Source: Neelides folsomi (taxonomy: Eukaryota; Arthropoda; Collembola; Neelipleona; Neelidae). From it: a stretch of 64,000 nucleotides of DNA. The notes beneath the pieces were generated by a model. It was not told the origin of the DNA. It did no database searches and saw only the letters and a list, made by a program, of their open reading frames with translations. The DNA lies in assembly GCA_034687125.1 (NCBI GenBank), contig JAQGBZ010000280.1, positions 20,087 to 84,086 of the forward strand, read 5' to 3'. The translations under genes and the position numbers were made by a program. Below are positions 1 to 11,900 of the stretch, piece by piece (position 1 is the stretch's first letter; every line of letters starts with the position of its first letter).

Positions 1-340
1 AAATATCTTGGGATCTATTTCAGAAACAATGGATTTAATTCTATAACAAAATAGTAAGTAAATTATGAATTGATTACTTAACATTTTAAGATATTGGTGA
101 GAAAAGTGGGGAGATGTTTTTAAATGTTATAAATTTATTTATTTTTAACCATTTTTCAAATGCTACGTGTATGAAAAATATTTTAAATTATTAATTATTA
201 TTGGGAAAAGCATTTCAAATTATTTTGTTTTGAATAAATAATTATATGGAATCATGAATCTTTCATTTTTGTTTTAAATAAAGTCATATGGCTTTAGAAT
301 ATTCTATTATTTATACTACATCATTATTTGCTTAATGGTA

Positions 341-460
341 TCATGAGATTTTTTTATTTCGAAACCCCGACCTTGTCGCAAGTTTCCCATATAATAAGTA
401 ACATGTAATTTTGGGGATCATGCGACAACGTCGGGGTTTTGAAATAAAAAAATCTCATGA
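341..460. repeat. Palindromic MITE, 40-bp arms, TA duplication
   Basis: Two arms of 40 bases (341-380 and 421-460) are near-perfect reverse complements, starting TCATGAGATTTTTTTATTTC and ending in the mirrored sequence, around a 40-base loop. The element is flanked on both sides by TA (339-340 and 461-462). This is the form expected of a miniature inverted-repeat element mobilised by a Tc1/mariner-type transposase. No coding capacity. Confidence 0.85.
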
Positions 461-912
461 TATGTTAATAATACATTAAAAATTTAATGGATGCATTTTA
501 TGTTCTGGGAAGCTGTATTTTAAACGTAAAAATTTAATATAAAAAATAATGAAACCAAATAACTTGACATAAAAATAAATAACATTTACAAAAATAACTT
601 TGACATAAATTCAAGAAAAATTTGACATTATTAAATAGCCTTTGCTATAATGTACTGTAAATACATCTCTACATTGTAATCATCATTACATTCAAAGATA
701 AAACCTTTTCTGTAAAAATGTAATCTTTACCCTGTGGACATTAATTACCAATAAAATCAAGTTAAGCATCAATTGTAATGGCATTCTATTAGTTATATAA
801 ATATTATTGTAATTTGGGGAATTTAAATAAAAATTGATTATTACTTTTATCACTTTTTAACATTTATGGCATGTATATTAAGAATTTCAGATTTATCTTC
901 AATTTATTATTA

Positions 913-1036
913 ATTTTGGGGTATTAGAGAACAATATAGTAGCTCAATCTGTCAATAATTTTGATAATCAATATACCATAGTTCCTATAAATTTTCATAG
1001 ATTGAGCTACTATATTGCACATTATTGTCCCAAAAT
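913..1036. repeat. MITE-like inverted repeat
   Basis: A 19-base perfect inverted repeat (CAATATAGTAGCTCAATCT at 932-950, its complement at 999-1017) lies inside a looser outer pair (ATTTTGGG at 913-920 and CCCAAAAT near 1029-1036), giving an element of about 124 bases with an AT-rich loop. It has no open frame. Probably a non-autonomous element, but the exact ends are uncertain. Confidence 0.65.
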
Positions 1037-1533
1037 ATTTTTATTTTTAATATACCTACATATTAACTTTATAAATGAGAATATTTTGTATTTTATAGAA
1101 TATAAATAAAATCGAATAGGTTGTAAAACTTGTTTTTAATCGAACAAATAATGTTATTTTAAATATAGTAATATCATCTCTACAAGTCTATACAATCCAT
1201 TATTAAATACTAATTTTGAATCCATTTACATATAGCTGAACTTCGTAATTATTATGGTTAACGGTGTTTGTGTACATTAACAGATAGATACATAAAAAAT
1301 TATAAGTTAAAAGATATAAATATGGTGTGCACATTATTTCATTAAAGCATTATCTTAATTTATAACTTATGATTAAGATAACTTAACAACACAATTAAGA
1401 TAACTTAATTTAAGGATATATCAATATTTATTATAATCTGTTTATTTTTTTAATCAAAAATGAGTTGTTTTGTTAAATGTAGAGTTTCGGTTTTTATGTA
1501 GTACTTAAAAGCGAAAGTCTTTACTTTTAGTTT
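1037..1533. other. AT-rich intergenic, no gene seen
   Basis: Very AT-rich sequence with no supportable exon. The stretches 1-340 and 461-912, between and beside the two inverted-repeat elements, are likewise empty to my reading. Confidence 0.5.
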
Positions 1534-2328
1534 TCAATTAAAAACATGAGCTTTTAAATCCATCCAATTATAAAGAACTCTTTTGTGATTGTCATAGCTT
1601 TTCCCTGGATTGGAGTTTAAAGCCATCATTCTAAGCTTAATGATTTTATCTATATTGTCAATTAGGTTTGGTTTTAAATCACAAGTTGATAAATCACATT
1701 GCTGGAGAAAAACTGAAACTTTGTTGATAGCAAAAATATATGTATCATATTTTTTAATTTTTTGTGGGATCTCAAGTTCTGAAATATTATTCCAACATAT
1801 TAGACCAGAATAATCACCATTTTTCTGTATTTTTTTAATTTCAAATTGGTAATCTTTGAGTAATGATCTTGTTAATCCAGCTTTATCAATTATAGCAAAA
1901 GCAGTAGAAAAAAATTCTTCTTCAATTTTTGTTTTAAGTTTTTTCTTTGGAATTGTTTCGATATTGATGTTTGAGATATGAGTCGTAGAATCATTTACCA
2001 TTGAATTATTAGTTTGTTCATAATTGCCATTTTCAATTTTATTGTCCATTAGCATTTTATATGCTAATGCTAATGTTCCTGCGAAAGCCGTTATTCCAGC
2101 TCCGATGAGTAAACCATCTGATAAACCTAATCCCTATTAAATAATTGCCATTGTTATTAATTATTAGGTAGTATTCAAAATTGCAAATAAAATTTGCAAG
2201 AATACGATTAAAATATATTTTATTTTTTTAATTAAATAATTTTATTTTTATCCTTTTTGTACTTCCGTTTCAACACTTTCAGAATCAGGATCATTTGAAT
2301 TTGACTTTGTTGAATTATTATTTCCCAT
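1534..2328 (-). CDS. Hypothetical single-pass membrane protein with N-myristoylation-type start, 2 exons
   Basis: Spliced on the minus strand from exon 2328-2263 and exon 2133-1534, joined in phase 0 (donor GAA|gtacaa, acceptor taatag|GGA), giving 221 residues. The start reads MGNNNSTKS, with Gly2 and Ser6 in the pattern used by N-myristoyltransferase. An acidic, Ser/Asn-rich stretch follows, then one hydrophobic segment at about residues 27-47 (LLIGAGITAFAGTLALAY), an Asn/Thr-rich linker and a mixed C-terminal region of about 120 residues containing several Cys and Lys. I do not recognise the family. The bridge between exons is supported by frame and by the extra hydrophobic segment, which lies upstream of the first ATG of exon 2. 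The C-terminal part may be a soluble domain; function unknown. Confidence 0.6.
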
Positions 2329-3127
2329 GTTGAATATTATAGTAATAAAGTAATGGAATCAATTTTCAAAAAATGAGAATGTTGTAATCGGAATTATATT
2401 AAATCAATGAATTACGTAAAATAAAGTTTTGCCTTTTTAAATAAAATAATGAGAGCACATTTTAATTTTATTTCAATATTTATTTAATTTGCCGATAAAA
2501 TAAGACAACATTTCAGCTAACCAAAATGATTCAAAACACAACACAACAAAATGTATAATATGTGCCACTCTAACACCGATTATATGCATTAGAAAATTAA
2601 ATTAAAAATTTTCAGTTACTCATTCTTCAATTTAAATTAATTCCCATTTGATCGGTATACAAATATTTAAAGTTAATTAGACATATTTACATAACACAAT
2701 TAGGTACTAATAAAATATAAATATATTGCAAGTATAAATTAAATGACTAATACCTGCGCATTATTTTAATGTGATTTAAACATTTAAAATATAATCATTC
2801 TAATATTAAGACTATACTATACCTACCATATATCAGTAATATATAGTATACGAAGATACATTAGCTGGATAGGACATTTCACTCATTCCGACGCATCTTT
2901 ATGTGATAAAATTCAAAAATATTTGTGAAAATCATAATGTTTAATTAATACAAATTAAACATGCTTATGCTACCTATATACCTACCTATAATTTATGTAA
3001 AAAATATCTCGTATATTAAATTGAGTTTTAAAGAATTATTTGAAGTGCAAATTATTTAATGTTCCTGATAGGTATATAAATAAGTAATCAATAAAATAGA
3101 ATTTATCATTCCAATTCAAATGGACTT
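2329..3127. other. AT-rich intergenic, no gene seen
   Basis: Low-complexity AT-rich spacer between two minus-strand genes. No exon, repeat or promoter that I can support. Confidence 0.45.
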
Positions 3128-4340
3128 TTAACCTGACTCTTTAGATTTACAAGATCCGCCATCAGCTGCGTATGAAGGATCTTTGCAACCATTTGGATTG
3201 GGATTCATTGCACACTTGGCCTTACAAAATTTCATGATATCACTTTCATCAGCATTTGGAGGAGTTTTAGTATTAATACCACAAATACTCGGAACGCCTT
3301 CCTATATTCCAATATCCATGGGTATTACAAATGTGCATATTACAAATATACATATATTATAAATATAAAATAGGTATGCAATATTCAATATACTATGTAC
3401 GAGTATATTAAACATTTCCAAATTCTTTTAATTTTAATTTTACCCCTTCGCAGAAACATGCACCAGTTTTGATTTTAGTAGCAGGATGGCTGCTTGGAAC
3501 ATTTACACCTCCTGACAAATCTGAATTATTAAAGTTTTATTTGCATAATTTGTAAATATTCAACATTTATTCCACGATTAGTCAATTGCTGTTCTGTAAA
3601 AGTTAGCTTTGGACTTCCCGTCTTTTGGAACATAATTTGGATTAACTTTGTTATAATCTATAATTCACAATTAAAACTATGATAATCTAAATGATGTTCT
3701 AAAAAGCGGGAGGTCAAAAGCGAACTTACTGAACAATACGTCTAAATTTTAAATTTTGAATATTACTTTACATTCAGGGTATAACAAATTTCCATTCCAA
3801 TCGCAAGTTCCTCCTGGTGCCGGTTGACACATTTGTTCACAACAATGAGGAGTGGCTGGTAAATAAAGAGGTTTTGGTACATTTATTTTACCAATCGCAT
3901 TAATTGATAAAAGGCTTTTGTTCTTATGATTAAAAAGTACATCTCCCTGTTTAATTTATTTGGCAAATATATTTCCTTCCACGAACTTATAATGCTGATT
4001 ATGAGTTACTTAAGCAAAAATGTAATTCTGCACAAACACAACTTCATAGGTTCGTGGAATGGACTATACTTTTATAGTTATAATCGATAATTTTTATTAA
4101 TTTTTACCGCAAATTTTGTAGCTGAAATGCCAATGCATCCCAGGAAAGTGTAATTGGAATTCAAATTTGTACACACGTGTAATTTTTCATCAATGGAAAT
4201 ATTTTGAACAACTTGTACAATTACAGTATTATCTTTTCCTAAAGTTGGGATTCCGTCCACCGAGTTTTGACCTACTTAATTTAAAAATCCACCCAAATTT
4301 CTATTAAGAAAACGACTAAAGAAAAAATTAAAACTTTCAT
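3128..4340 (-). CDS. Secreted cysteine-rich protein, unrecognised family, 5 to 6 exons
   Basis: Minus-strand exons: about 4268-4108, 3946-3767 (60 codons), 3657-3576, 3520-3444 and 3301-3128, with the stop TAA at 3130-3128. The 4108/3946 and 3767/3657 junctions are phase 0. The donor of exon 3657-3576 (AATC|gtgg) is weak, so that join is tentative. Cysteines are spread through the product (HCCEQMCQ, GTCDWNG, ACFCEG, SICG, KFCKAKCAMN, GSCKSKESG-stop), a secreted disulphide-rich pattern. A signal-like start (MKVLIFSLVVFLIEIW, from ATG at 4340) lies just upstream, but its splice phase does not match the next exon, so the true first exon may differ or the locus may be damaged. No family recognised. 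Confidence 0.5.
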
Positions 4341-5006
4341 TTTAGGAATTTTAAATCAATTTTGTGGTTTTCAAAGATGTGCTGAATTTAATGGTATTTT
4401 ATCTAATTGTCTCATACTCAAAAACCAAGATTAAAGAGGACATTATTATTTTATTAACCAAGTTCAAGTATATGCGTTAAATTTGGATTTATTCATTTTT
4501 ACAAATAGGTAACATTAACATTAATATTATGTATGTAGACAAGTATTAACAGTGCAATGTTAAATAAGAAAGTTTTTTATTTCGTACTTTTCTTTGCTAA
4601 TAATGATAAATTAAATTTTAATAAACTCAGACCAATTTAGTAGAATGTTATAGTTTTTATAAACTAGTTATCTTATATTATATCTCGTACAATACCTACT
4701 ATATAATTGTATACAAAATTTGTATTCATTTAACGTTTTTATTACTTTTATGTTAAATACACACGTATGATTTTGAAGCTATAATGGTTATTCATTTTAA
4801 TTAATTATATGAATGTTAATACGTAATAAATAATAAAGTTGTTAATATTAATCAACTTTCCAAAAGCTAATAGAAAATTGGATAGATTGCAATTACAATT
4901 TCTTAAAATCATTCATTTATTTAATAAATACATTATTATTATTAATTATGGTATGACTGTAGATTTACTTATCATACATCTTTATGTCTTGTAACTTAAT
5001 AATGTA
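4341..5006. other. AT-rich intergenic, no gene seen
   Basis: AT-rich sequence with many stops in all frames. Nothing supportable until the inverted repeat at 5007. Confidence 0.45.
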
Positions 5007-5499
5007 CCCATATGGCTTTGAAAAATTTAAACTGGGCTGTTAATTTTATTTTAAGCTTTTCTAGTGATATCAATTATTTAACAATTTTTTAAAATTCTTC
5101 ATAAAAATTATATGTATGTAGTTTATCAACTAATTATTTCGTTGATTGTCAGATACAGAACACAATAGGTACTTTTAAATTTAATTTTTATAAGATCTAT
5201 CTTTAAAATAAATTGAACAGTAAAGTTAATCAATTAATCACAAAAGGTAAAATGGAAATTGAAAGATTTGAGACTAAAAATGTTTGAAGAATGGAAGATG
5301 AACAAAGTGTATGTTTGGCGCAATATGTATTTTACTCTAAAATACAATTACTCTACTTACCCCATTATTTGTCATGTGAGCATTTATAACATAAAAATAA
5401 TAAATTTAATTAATAAAAAAATTTAATTTCCTCTAGAAACTCTATAAATAAAATTAACAGCCGAGTCAGCCCAGTTTAGATTTTTCAAAGCCATATTGG
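5007..5499. repeat. Foldback element with about 45-bp arms
   Basis: The left arm at about 5010-5054 (TATGGCTTTGAAAAATTTAA then ACTGGGCTGTTAATTTTATT) matches, in reverse complement, the right arm at about 5448-5498, with one substitution and a 10-base insertion in the right arm (CCGAGTCAGC). The roughly 390-base interior is AT-rich and non-coding. Likely a non-autonomous inverted-repeat element; I could not define a target-site duplication. Confidence 0.6.
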
Positions 5500-5573
5500 T
5501 TTTCAATATCAATATACGACTTATCGTACTTTGTTAATATCAGTAAATATCGTAAATGTAGTATGTGTAGCTA

Positions 5574-5996
5574 ATCGGTGACCGGAATGATTTGGCAAGT
5601 ATGGGTATAAGTGAATTACTTTTATTTGATTCGATATTATATCATATAGGATGTTTGATTCAAGTTGATTGATGAATTTTTACTATATTATATATGTTTG
5701 ATTATAATTATTTTTCTTTAAATGAACCTCCTTGGGCTTCAATGCACTTTTTGAGACGAGGTCTCCAGTTCTTAATTGCTGATCTAATTTTTTCCATTGG
5801 GAAATTTTTCCATTACAATGGGCTTTCTTGAGTGAATCCAACGTCTTATGTCCATTTGCATTAACTCTGGCTTCGAGCTGGTCCGTTTCGTTTTACATAT
5901 GCATGTTTATGATGTTAAGATGTATGGATAGTAGACAAATATCAATAATATATTGAATAGAATAAAAGTAATTGCCAAATCATTCCGGTCACCAAT
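5574..5996 (-). mobile_element. Decayed mariner/Tc1-type transposon with transposase 3' remnant
   Basis: Terminal repeats of about 25 bases (GGTGACCGGAATGATTTGGC core; 5574-5598 and 5972-5996) are inverted, and both ends abut TA (5572-5573 and 5997-5998), the target site of this superfamily. Between them the minus strand holds fragments that read like the C-terminal end of a Tc1/mariner-type transposase: one frame gives LEARVNANGHKTLDSLKKAH and, after a frame shift, AIKNWRPRLKKCIEAQGGSF followed closely by a stop. At 423 bp it lacks the catalytic domain, so it is an internally deleted, frame-broken, non-autonomous copy. The naming of the superfamily is from family knowledge; the repeats and TA are seen directly. 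Confidence 0.75.
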
Positions 5997-5998
5997 TA

Positions 5999-8900
5999 TA
6001 GTAGCTAGGTATTAATATATAGGTATAGATATTTGAAATTAGTATAACATATAAATATTTAATATAAATTATGTACCTTTGTTGTTTTGAATGGATTTAA
6101 ATGAGTTTATGTAATTCAAAAGTTGTTGAAAATTGTTAATTTCCACAAGTCATCCAGGTAAGAAGGCGACAAGAAGTGAAATGAAACAAATTCAAAATAA
6201 GGTCATTTATGAGTGTGTTTGTTTAAATTGAACTATGGGATGACAATATTTACAATATTTCTTTGAACAACATATGATACTGAAATACTGACATTGAGAG
6301 TGTTTGTGGGTACTTAAGTAATAAATATCTAGTATATATGAAATACTCATTGCATTATACTTATACAACTTATAGAAATATACTTTGTATATCAGCAATA
6401 TTCTTATATTGTATTGTAACGGGCCGTGATATCGCCCGTCAGCAAATATCAAAACAACGAATAACGTGAAAAACACTAATCGTTCCATTTCTACGATCTC
6501 ATGTGAGCTGATCTCAACGACAATCCATCCCAACAACTCACAAATTAAGTATTAAATTAATAAAAGTATTCAAGAGCAAGGAAGACCCCCAGTTGGAGAC
6601 GATCGTCTGAATGTGAGTTATTCATCCAACTCTCAATTGGCCCTACAATAAAAGATATCTAAAATTATTAGATTTAAAACATAAACTCATTGCGGAAACA
6701 GGTGAGGTGTCCTTGACCATCAGGCCCTCATGCCCTCATCTTCCTCGTACAGTATGCACTATGCAGTAAAATATTTTAGGGAAGGCTAAAGGTCTTAAGG
6801 GTTCTACTTACTACTTATAAACCTTTCTCAAATTGAAACTTTTAGAAAGTTATTTTCTGTCAAAAATTTATGCAGTATGTACCCTAACTTAACAATTCAT
6901 TCCGGAGTTTTACTTTATCGAATATTATTAAATTTGAGGGTCTTTAATGAGCTAAATATGATATTTTATAGGATCCAAAATATTTAATAGATATATTGAA
7001 TAGGGATCCATGCATTATTCAAATGGCTATAAAAATGCAGGTTGAAAATTTGCTATTAAATGGAAATTGCGATTAAGATGCAATTTGTAGCAGAACGTGC
7101 CTTTTATTATCCCATCAACTCGAGAACCTCATGATTTGAAGAGATGATTTAATATAAAAGTTTGATCATTAAAGGCCGCCTTCAAGAAACATCACTCAAA
7201 TGAAAAGCAATTTGAATTTCCTCCAACCCCAGCGTCACATACTTTATATTATATTAGGTAAATTTGCACAGTTTAATGGCCTGTATGCAAATTGGCAAAT
7301 TACTCCTCAGACCTCACTATACACCGAATAATAAAACTTCAATGCCTCAACAAGAAAACCCTTAAACATGGCAAAACATGACTCAATCTCTATTATTATC
7401 TAATTAAACCAAATTGCCATCGTTTCTGAGTTTCCAACGTTACCAACATCTTATCATTTAATACACCCGTGCCCAACTATTAAATAATTCATAAATATGC
7501 AAAAAGAAGCAAATTGGGTAAATAATAACCTTTAAAATTATTGTTAAAAAATATAAAAATATTAAGTTATAAATTGACCAAAATGTTAATTTCCACATTT
7601 GAAGCTTTTCACGGCAATAAAAATTCCTGATGATCTTAACGAGTTTCATTAAAGTGTTTTGAATTGAACATTGAACTGTGATGATTAGACATTATGGAAA
7701 GGTTGATTTTGACTTTGTGATGTTTCCACTTTATAATCAACAGCTAATATATAAACTTGTTCTAGGAAGAAAAAATAGGGAATTAATGGGAGACATTGAG
7801 AGTTAGTGGGAGTCCATTTTTGAACATCTTCGACCCCACAAGTTGGATTTACAACTTCTTCAATAAATCACAAAATGCCTCAAAGGGAATAATTAGGGAA
7901 ATTTTGAAAAAGTCTCCTAACACGATGTACATAAATAATTACTACTTATAAATGCTATAAAATATTAAAAGTTCTCAACTTCCTTTTGACCTCAAGCCTT
8001 CACATAAGAATGAATCATTACCTTAAATTAAACTCTAAAAATCTCAACTAATTCTCTAGTTTTATATTAAATTAAAAATTAACAACAATTTTAAAAAAAG
8101 TTTTAGTAATTACAAGAATTTTAATTTTATATATAATTTATTTAATTTACTTAAGTTGTGTCTGTGTGTGTAAATTGTAAATATGTTAAAAGTTTAATAG
8201 ATCACTAATATTTAAATATGTCAAGAATTTGGAGTAAAATGTTTAAATTAAATATTTAAGTTTAAAAATGTATTACAATGTTAGTATGAAAACGGTGGCG
8301 ATTTCAAGGGTATTGAATGAAAAAATGAAATAGATGAGCACTTGATTTTAAAGTTGGAGGAATGTGACATTGGAAAAGTTGTACTTTAAACAAGTTTCTT
8401 CTTCTCCCTTAATCTTCCTCATCATTCTTCTCTTCATAGGGGGGATCCAAAGGAGATGACAATTTACATTCAGCTCTAACAAATGAATGAAACTGAGATG
8501 GAAATCCTTCATCTTTTATTTACATAATATATTTACCTAAGCTTAACTAAGCTAAGCACCATAAACACAATAGTCTTCCCAGTAGTATTATGATTCCTGC
8601 CCAATTACAATTCTTGCCAATTTCTCTCAATAAAAATCATACCATAATATTTTTATTTTATTTTATTTTATTACCAATTATTTACTAACCAATTGACAGA
8701 ATAAAAAATCCACTAAAGAATTTTTATATCTTTATAATGGTTGAGAGCGTAATGATAAAAAAGTCATCCAAATGTTCATGGCAAGTTATTAAGGTAATTT
8801 TAAGGCTCGAATGATTTACAAAGTGAATTGGAGTATAAATCATACGACAACCTCCGTTTGGTTAATATAAAGAAAATAAAGATGTTGAACAATTGGCAGG

Positions 8901-11900
8901 AACGAGTGGAAATCCATGGAAGAAGGCAAAATGGTTTTTTGTTGTCCAAACACGTCCACTTTGCTTCAATCTTCGACCGCTCATCCGAAAGACTTTATGA
9001 TCTTCAACTTATTTACTATTACATGCCCAATGCACATCCACGCTTCAAGATATTCACTCAAATATCCCAAATACTTAAAACTCTTATATGTATGAGTGAG
9101 TGAGCATTATGGACGATGGTTTATGTTGAAGAGTTCTAGACTATTAACTTCAAATGTTTTTACAGCAACCGAACTACATAATTGTTTAGATGAAAAAAAT
9201 GCGGGAAATGGGCTTTGAAAAACATCTTTAAAACTCATACAAATTACATTACATACATCTGTATATTGAAAGTCATCTTTAAAAAATTTCCTGTATAGGA
9301 ATTCTCTATAGAAATTTTCATTCTAGTATATAAGCTAGTAATATCTGTAGAAAGAATATTGAATAAGTTTCAGAAGCTGTAAAGAAGGATACGGAAGAAA
9401 TTTAACACCTCAAGTGGTCAAAGGAACGTTGAGCTGAGAGCCATAATGAAAATGGGAGAATCCGTAAGGGTAATCCACATGTGAATAAATTATTGAAGGT
9501 TTGAATTATTGGCCTGTAATTTGAATTTAACTTCGTGAGTTTCTGGGAGTTCATTACGTTCAACCTCCTGAATTTACATTTTTCTTTCAACAAATTTCTG
9601 TCATTTCCCTCAATGTCGAGTTCTCCACCACGACAAGATTCAAGCGAGTTGGGAACTTACGATCAAGGAGGAAATTCGTGACATATAAATAATTCCCCGT
9701 CCACTCCAACAACATTTTACCAATATGGAAGGGAATTTTATTTAAAATTCTTGGACCTAATTACTACACTTGCCAATATCTTGTCTGGTCATTATATGGA
9801 AGTTCATCTGTCCATCAAATGATTTAAAATCCACGAATATGATTTAAATATATAACTCTGATTTTTAAATTTATAACTCAATATAATCTAATATCCTAAT
9901 CCTAAGAAATTTATATAAGTACTTTATAAGTGATGTTTTATATTTGAATATACGTATTTGAATTGAATTTCCCATTTTACTTGATACTGTACTCGTATTT
10001 TGCTATATGTTTTGCTTTGGGAGAATTTTAAAGTGTAATTTAATGAAATACTAACAAGTGATAAAACTCGTAATCAGCTAAGAGATTATGGAATTCTTGG
10101 CCTTTGTCTTATAGGGGTTCCGTTGTGTTTATTTGCTTTGGCGCCGCGGTCAAGAATAAAGTGAATGTTAAGAGCCATTACTCCTTGATAAGAGAAATGA
10201 TGTGATGAATGGGAAATCAGAAGATGTTTCTCCTGTTCAATAAATCCATGGGAGAAGCCATTAATGTCAGCTAGGCAATCAAAAGGCCGAAAAAGGTTGA
10301 AACTCAAGAAACAAAAAGTTTGATCATTTTAATGCTTCCATTATCTCACACTACCTTTTCATTTCCTTTAAACTTCTATCACTTTCGTTCATTTTTATTG
10401 AAGAATTTTTTATTAAATTCATTTTTTCCTCACTAAATCCTTTAAAGACTCGCAACTCAATTATAAATTAACCAATTTTGGGAACGAAGTAAAAAATGGT
10501 TTAATGCATTAAAATTAAATGGTTTAAAAAGCATCCTTCATTAAAATGCTTTAAAACTTTAAAATGTTTTTAATCTTATTAAAAAATAAAAATGTGTAAA
10601 TGCAATTTGATCGAAAGAGTGAAATGATGAAATGAGTCATATGATCTTTGAGGTCAAGTGAAAAATATTATTTGTGCATTTTTTCAACATGTAAGGTCGA
10701 AATGCATCAATTTGTGCAAATTGAATCACCTCATTTCCCACCACTATCAACGTAATTCCCAATTCATTCCGCCTGTTTTTGCTCCGCCAGTTCTCATAAA
10801 TTAAAATTTACGAGTCTCGATGTCTGGAATCAAGTTGAGTTGAGGTGTAAAGGAAATATTAATCCCATCAGACTTGTGCTGTAAAGAAAAAGTAGCAAAA
10901 CTTGGGGATTTCATGAAAGTCAAGTTGAAGGGTCGGAAAGCTGAAGGTGAACGCAAAACATTAATTATGATTTTTATTATTTAATCATAATTTTATGTTG
11001 ATTTAAAACGCAACAGGGGAATGATCTACAAAAATTAATAGAAATTTTATAAAATAAAGAAACGTAAAAAATATTATAAGTTCATACACTTTTGTAAGCA
11101 TTGAAAGATTTACAAAGGGGTTGTTTTGCTAAAAATTGTAAAGGTAAGTTTGGTTGATGCTGACGAAGTTGCTAAAACTGGTGAGTTAATTGGCAAGGAA
11201 TTGGCAAGAATTTCTTAAAGTAACTGCGGAGGTTTTAAAACATCTCATATAAGAACTGGTTTATCTTCAGGACCTTCCCAAGTTCCACAACATTAAACCG
11301 AGTTTTCCGACTTGAAATATAAAAAAGGGTTTCTGGTGGTGGTGGAAGGAATCCCGATGAAATGAGTGAAATTGGTTAGAAATGAACCACCAAGAAAGAC
11401 GAAAGACCTTTGTGTGCGGGCCATGAGAAAATCTCCTTTTTACGATCTTCCCCATGCGAAACTTCACCAATCTCGCCAAGTGGCTTCTTAAAGATAATCT
11501 CTTCCATTCCTGAACTCTTTTCTTCAGTTCTGACTTGTTGTTCCTTACATGATCACTTTTACAAGAGGATAATTGGAACGAAAGGGAAAAGTTTACGACA
11601 AAGAGAATTCCAGCACTTTTTATATCTTCACTTTCCTTTTTTAACCTTCGCAGGCCTTCAACTCCGCAACTTCAAATGAACTCAAAGGAGTTTTATGAGA
11701 AAAGAGCAATTTTGAAAATGGAATTCCTATTATTTTCAATCCTATACATTTCTTTATCTCTATTGTTGTTTCTACCTGTTGTAGCTTAAATCCTGTTCAA
11801 AACAACATTGAAAAAACTCCAGGAAATATAAAGAATTAAAAGTGAAGAAAATTGTTAAGAAATTAAAGTCAGAACCATAAAATACTTAAAAATTATACGT

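Noticed and set aside
6207-6536. 109-codon minus-strand frame with a signal-like start
   Set aside because: After the hydrophobic start the frame becomes low-complexity Tyr/Ile/Lys-rich, and no partner exon or acceptor is found downstream.
10086-10307. 73-codon minus-strand frame that vaguely suggests an ankyrin unit (ILDRGAKANKHNGTPI)
   Set aside because: Only one partial match to the repeat, no splice context, and no further repeats nearby.
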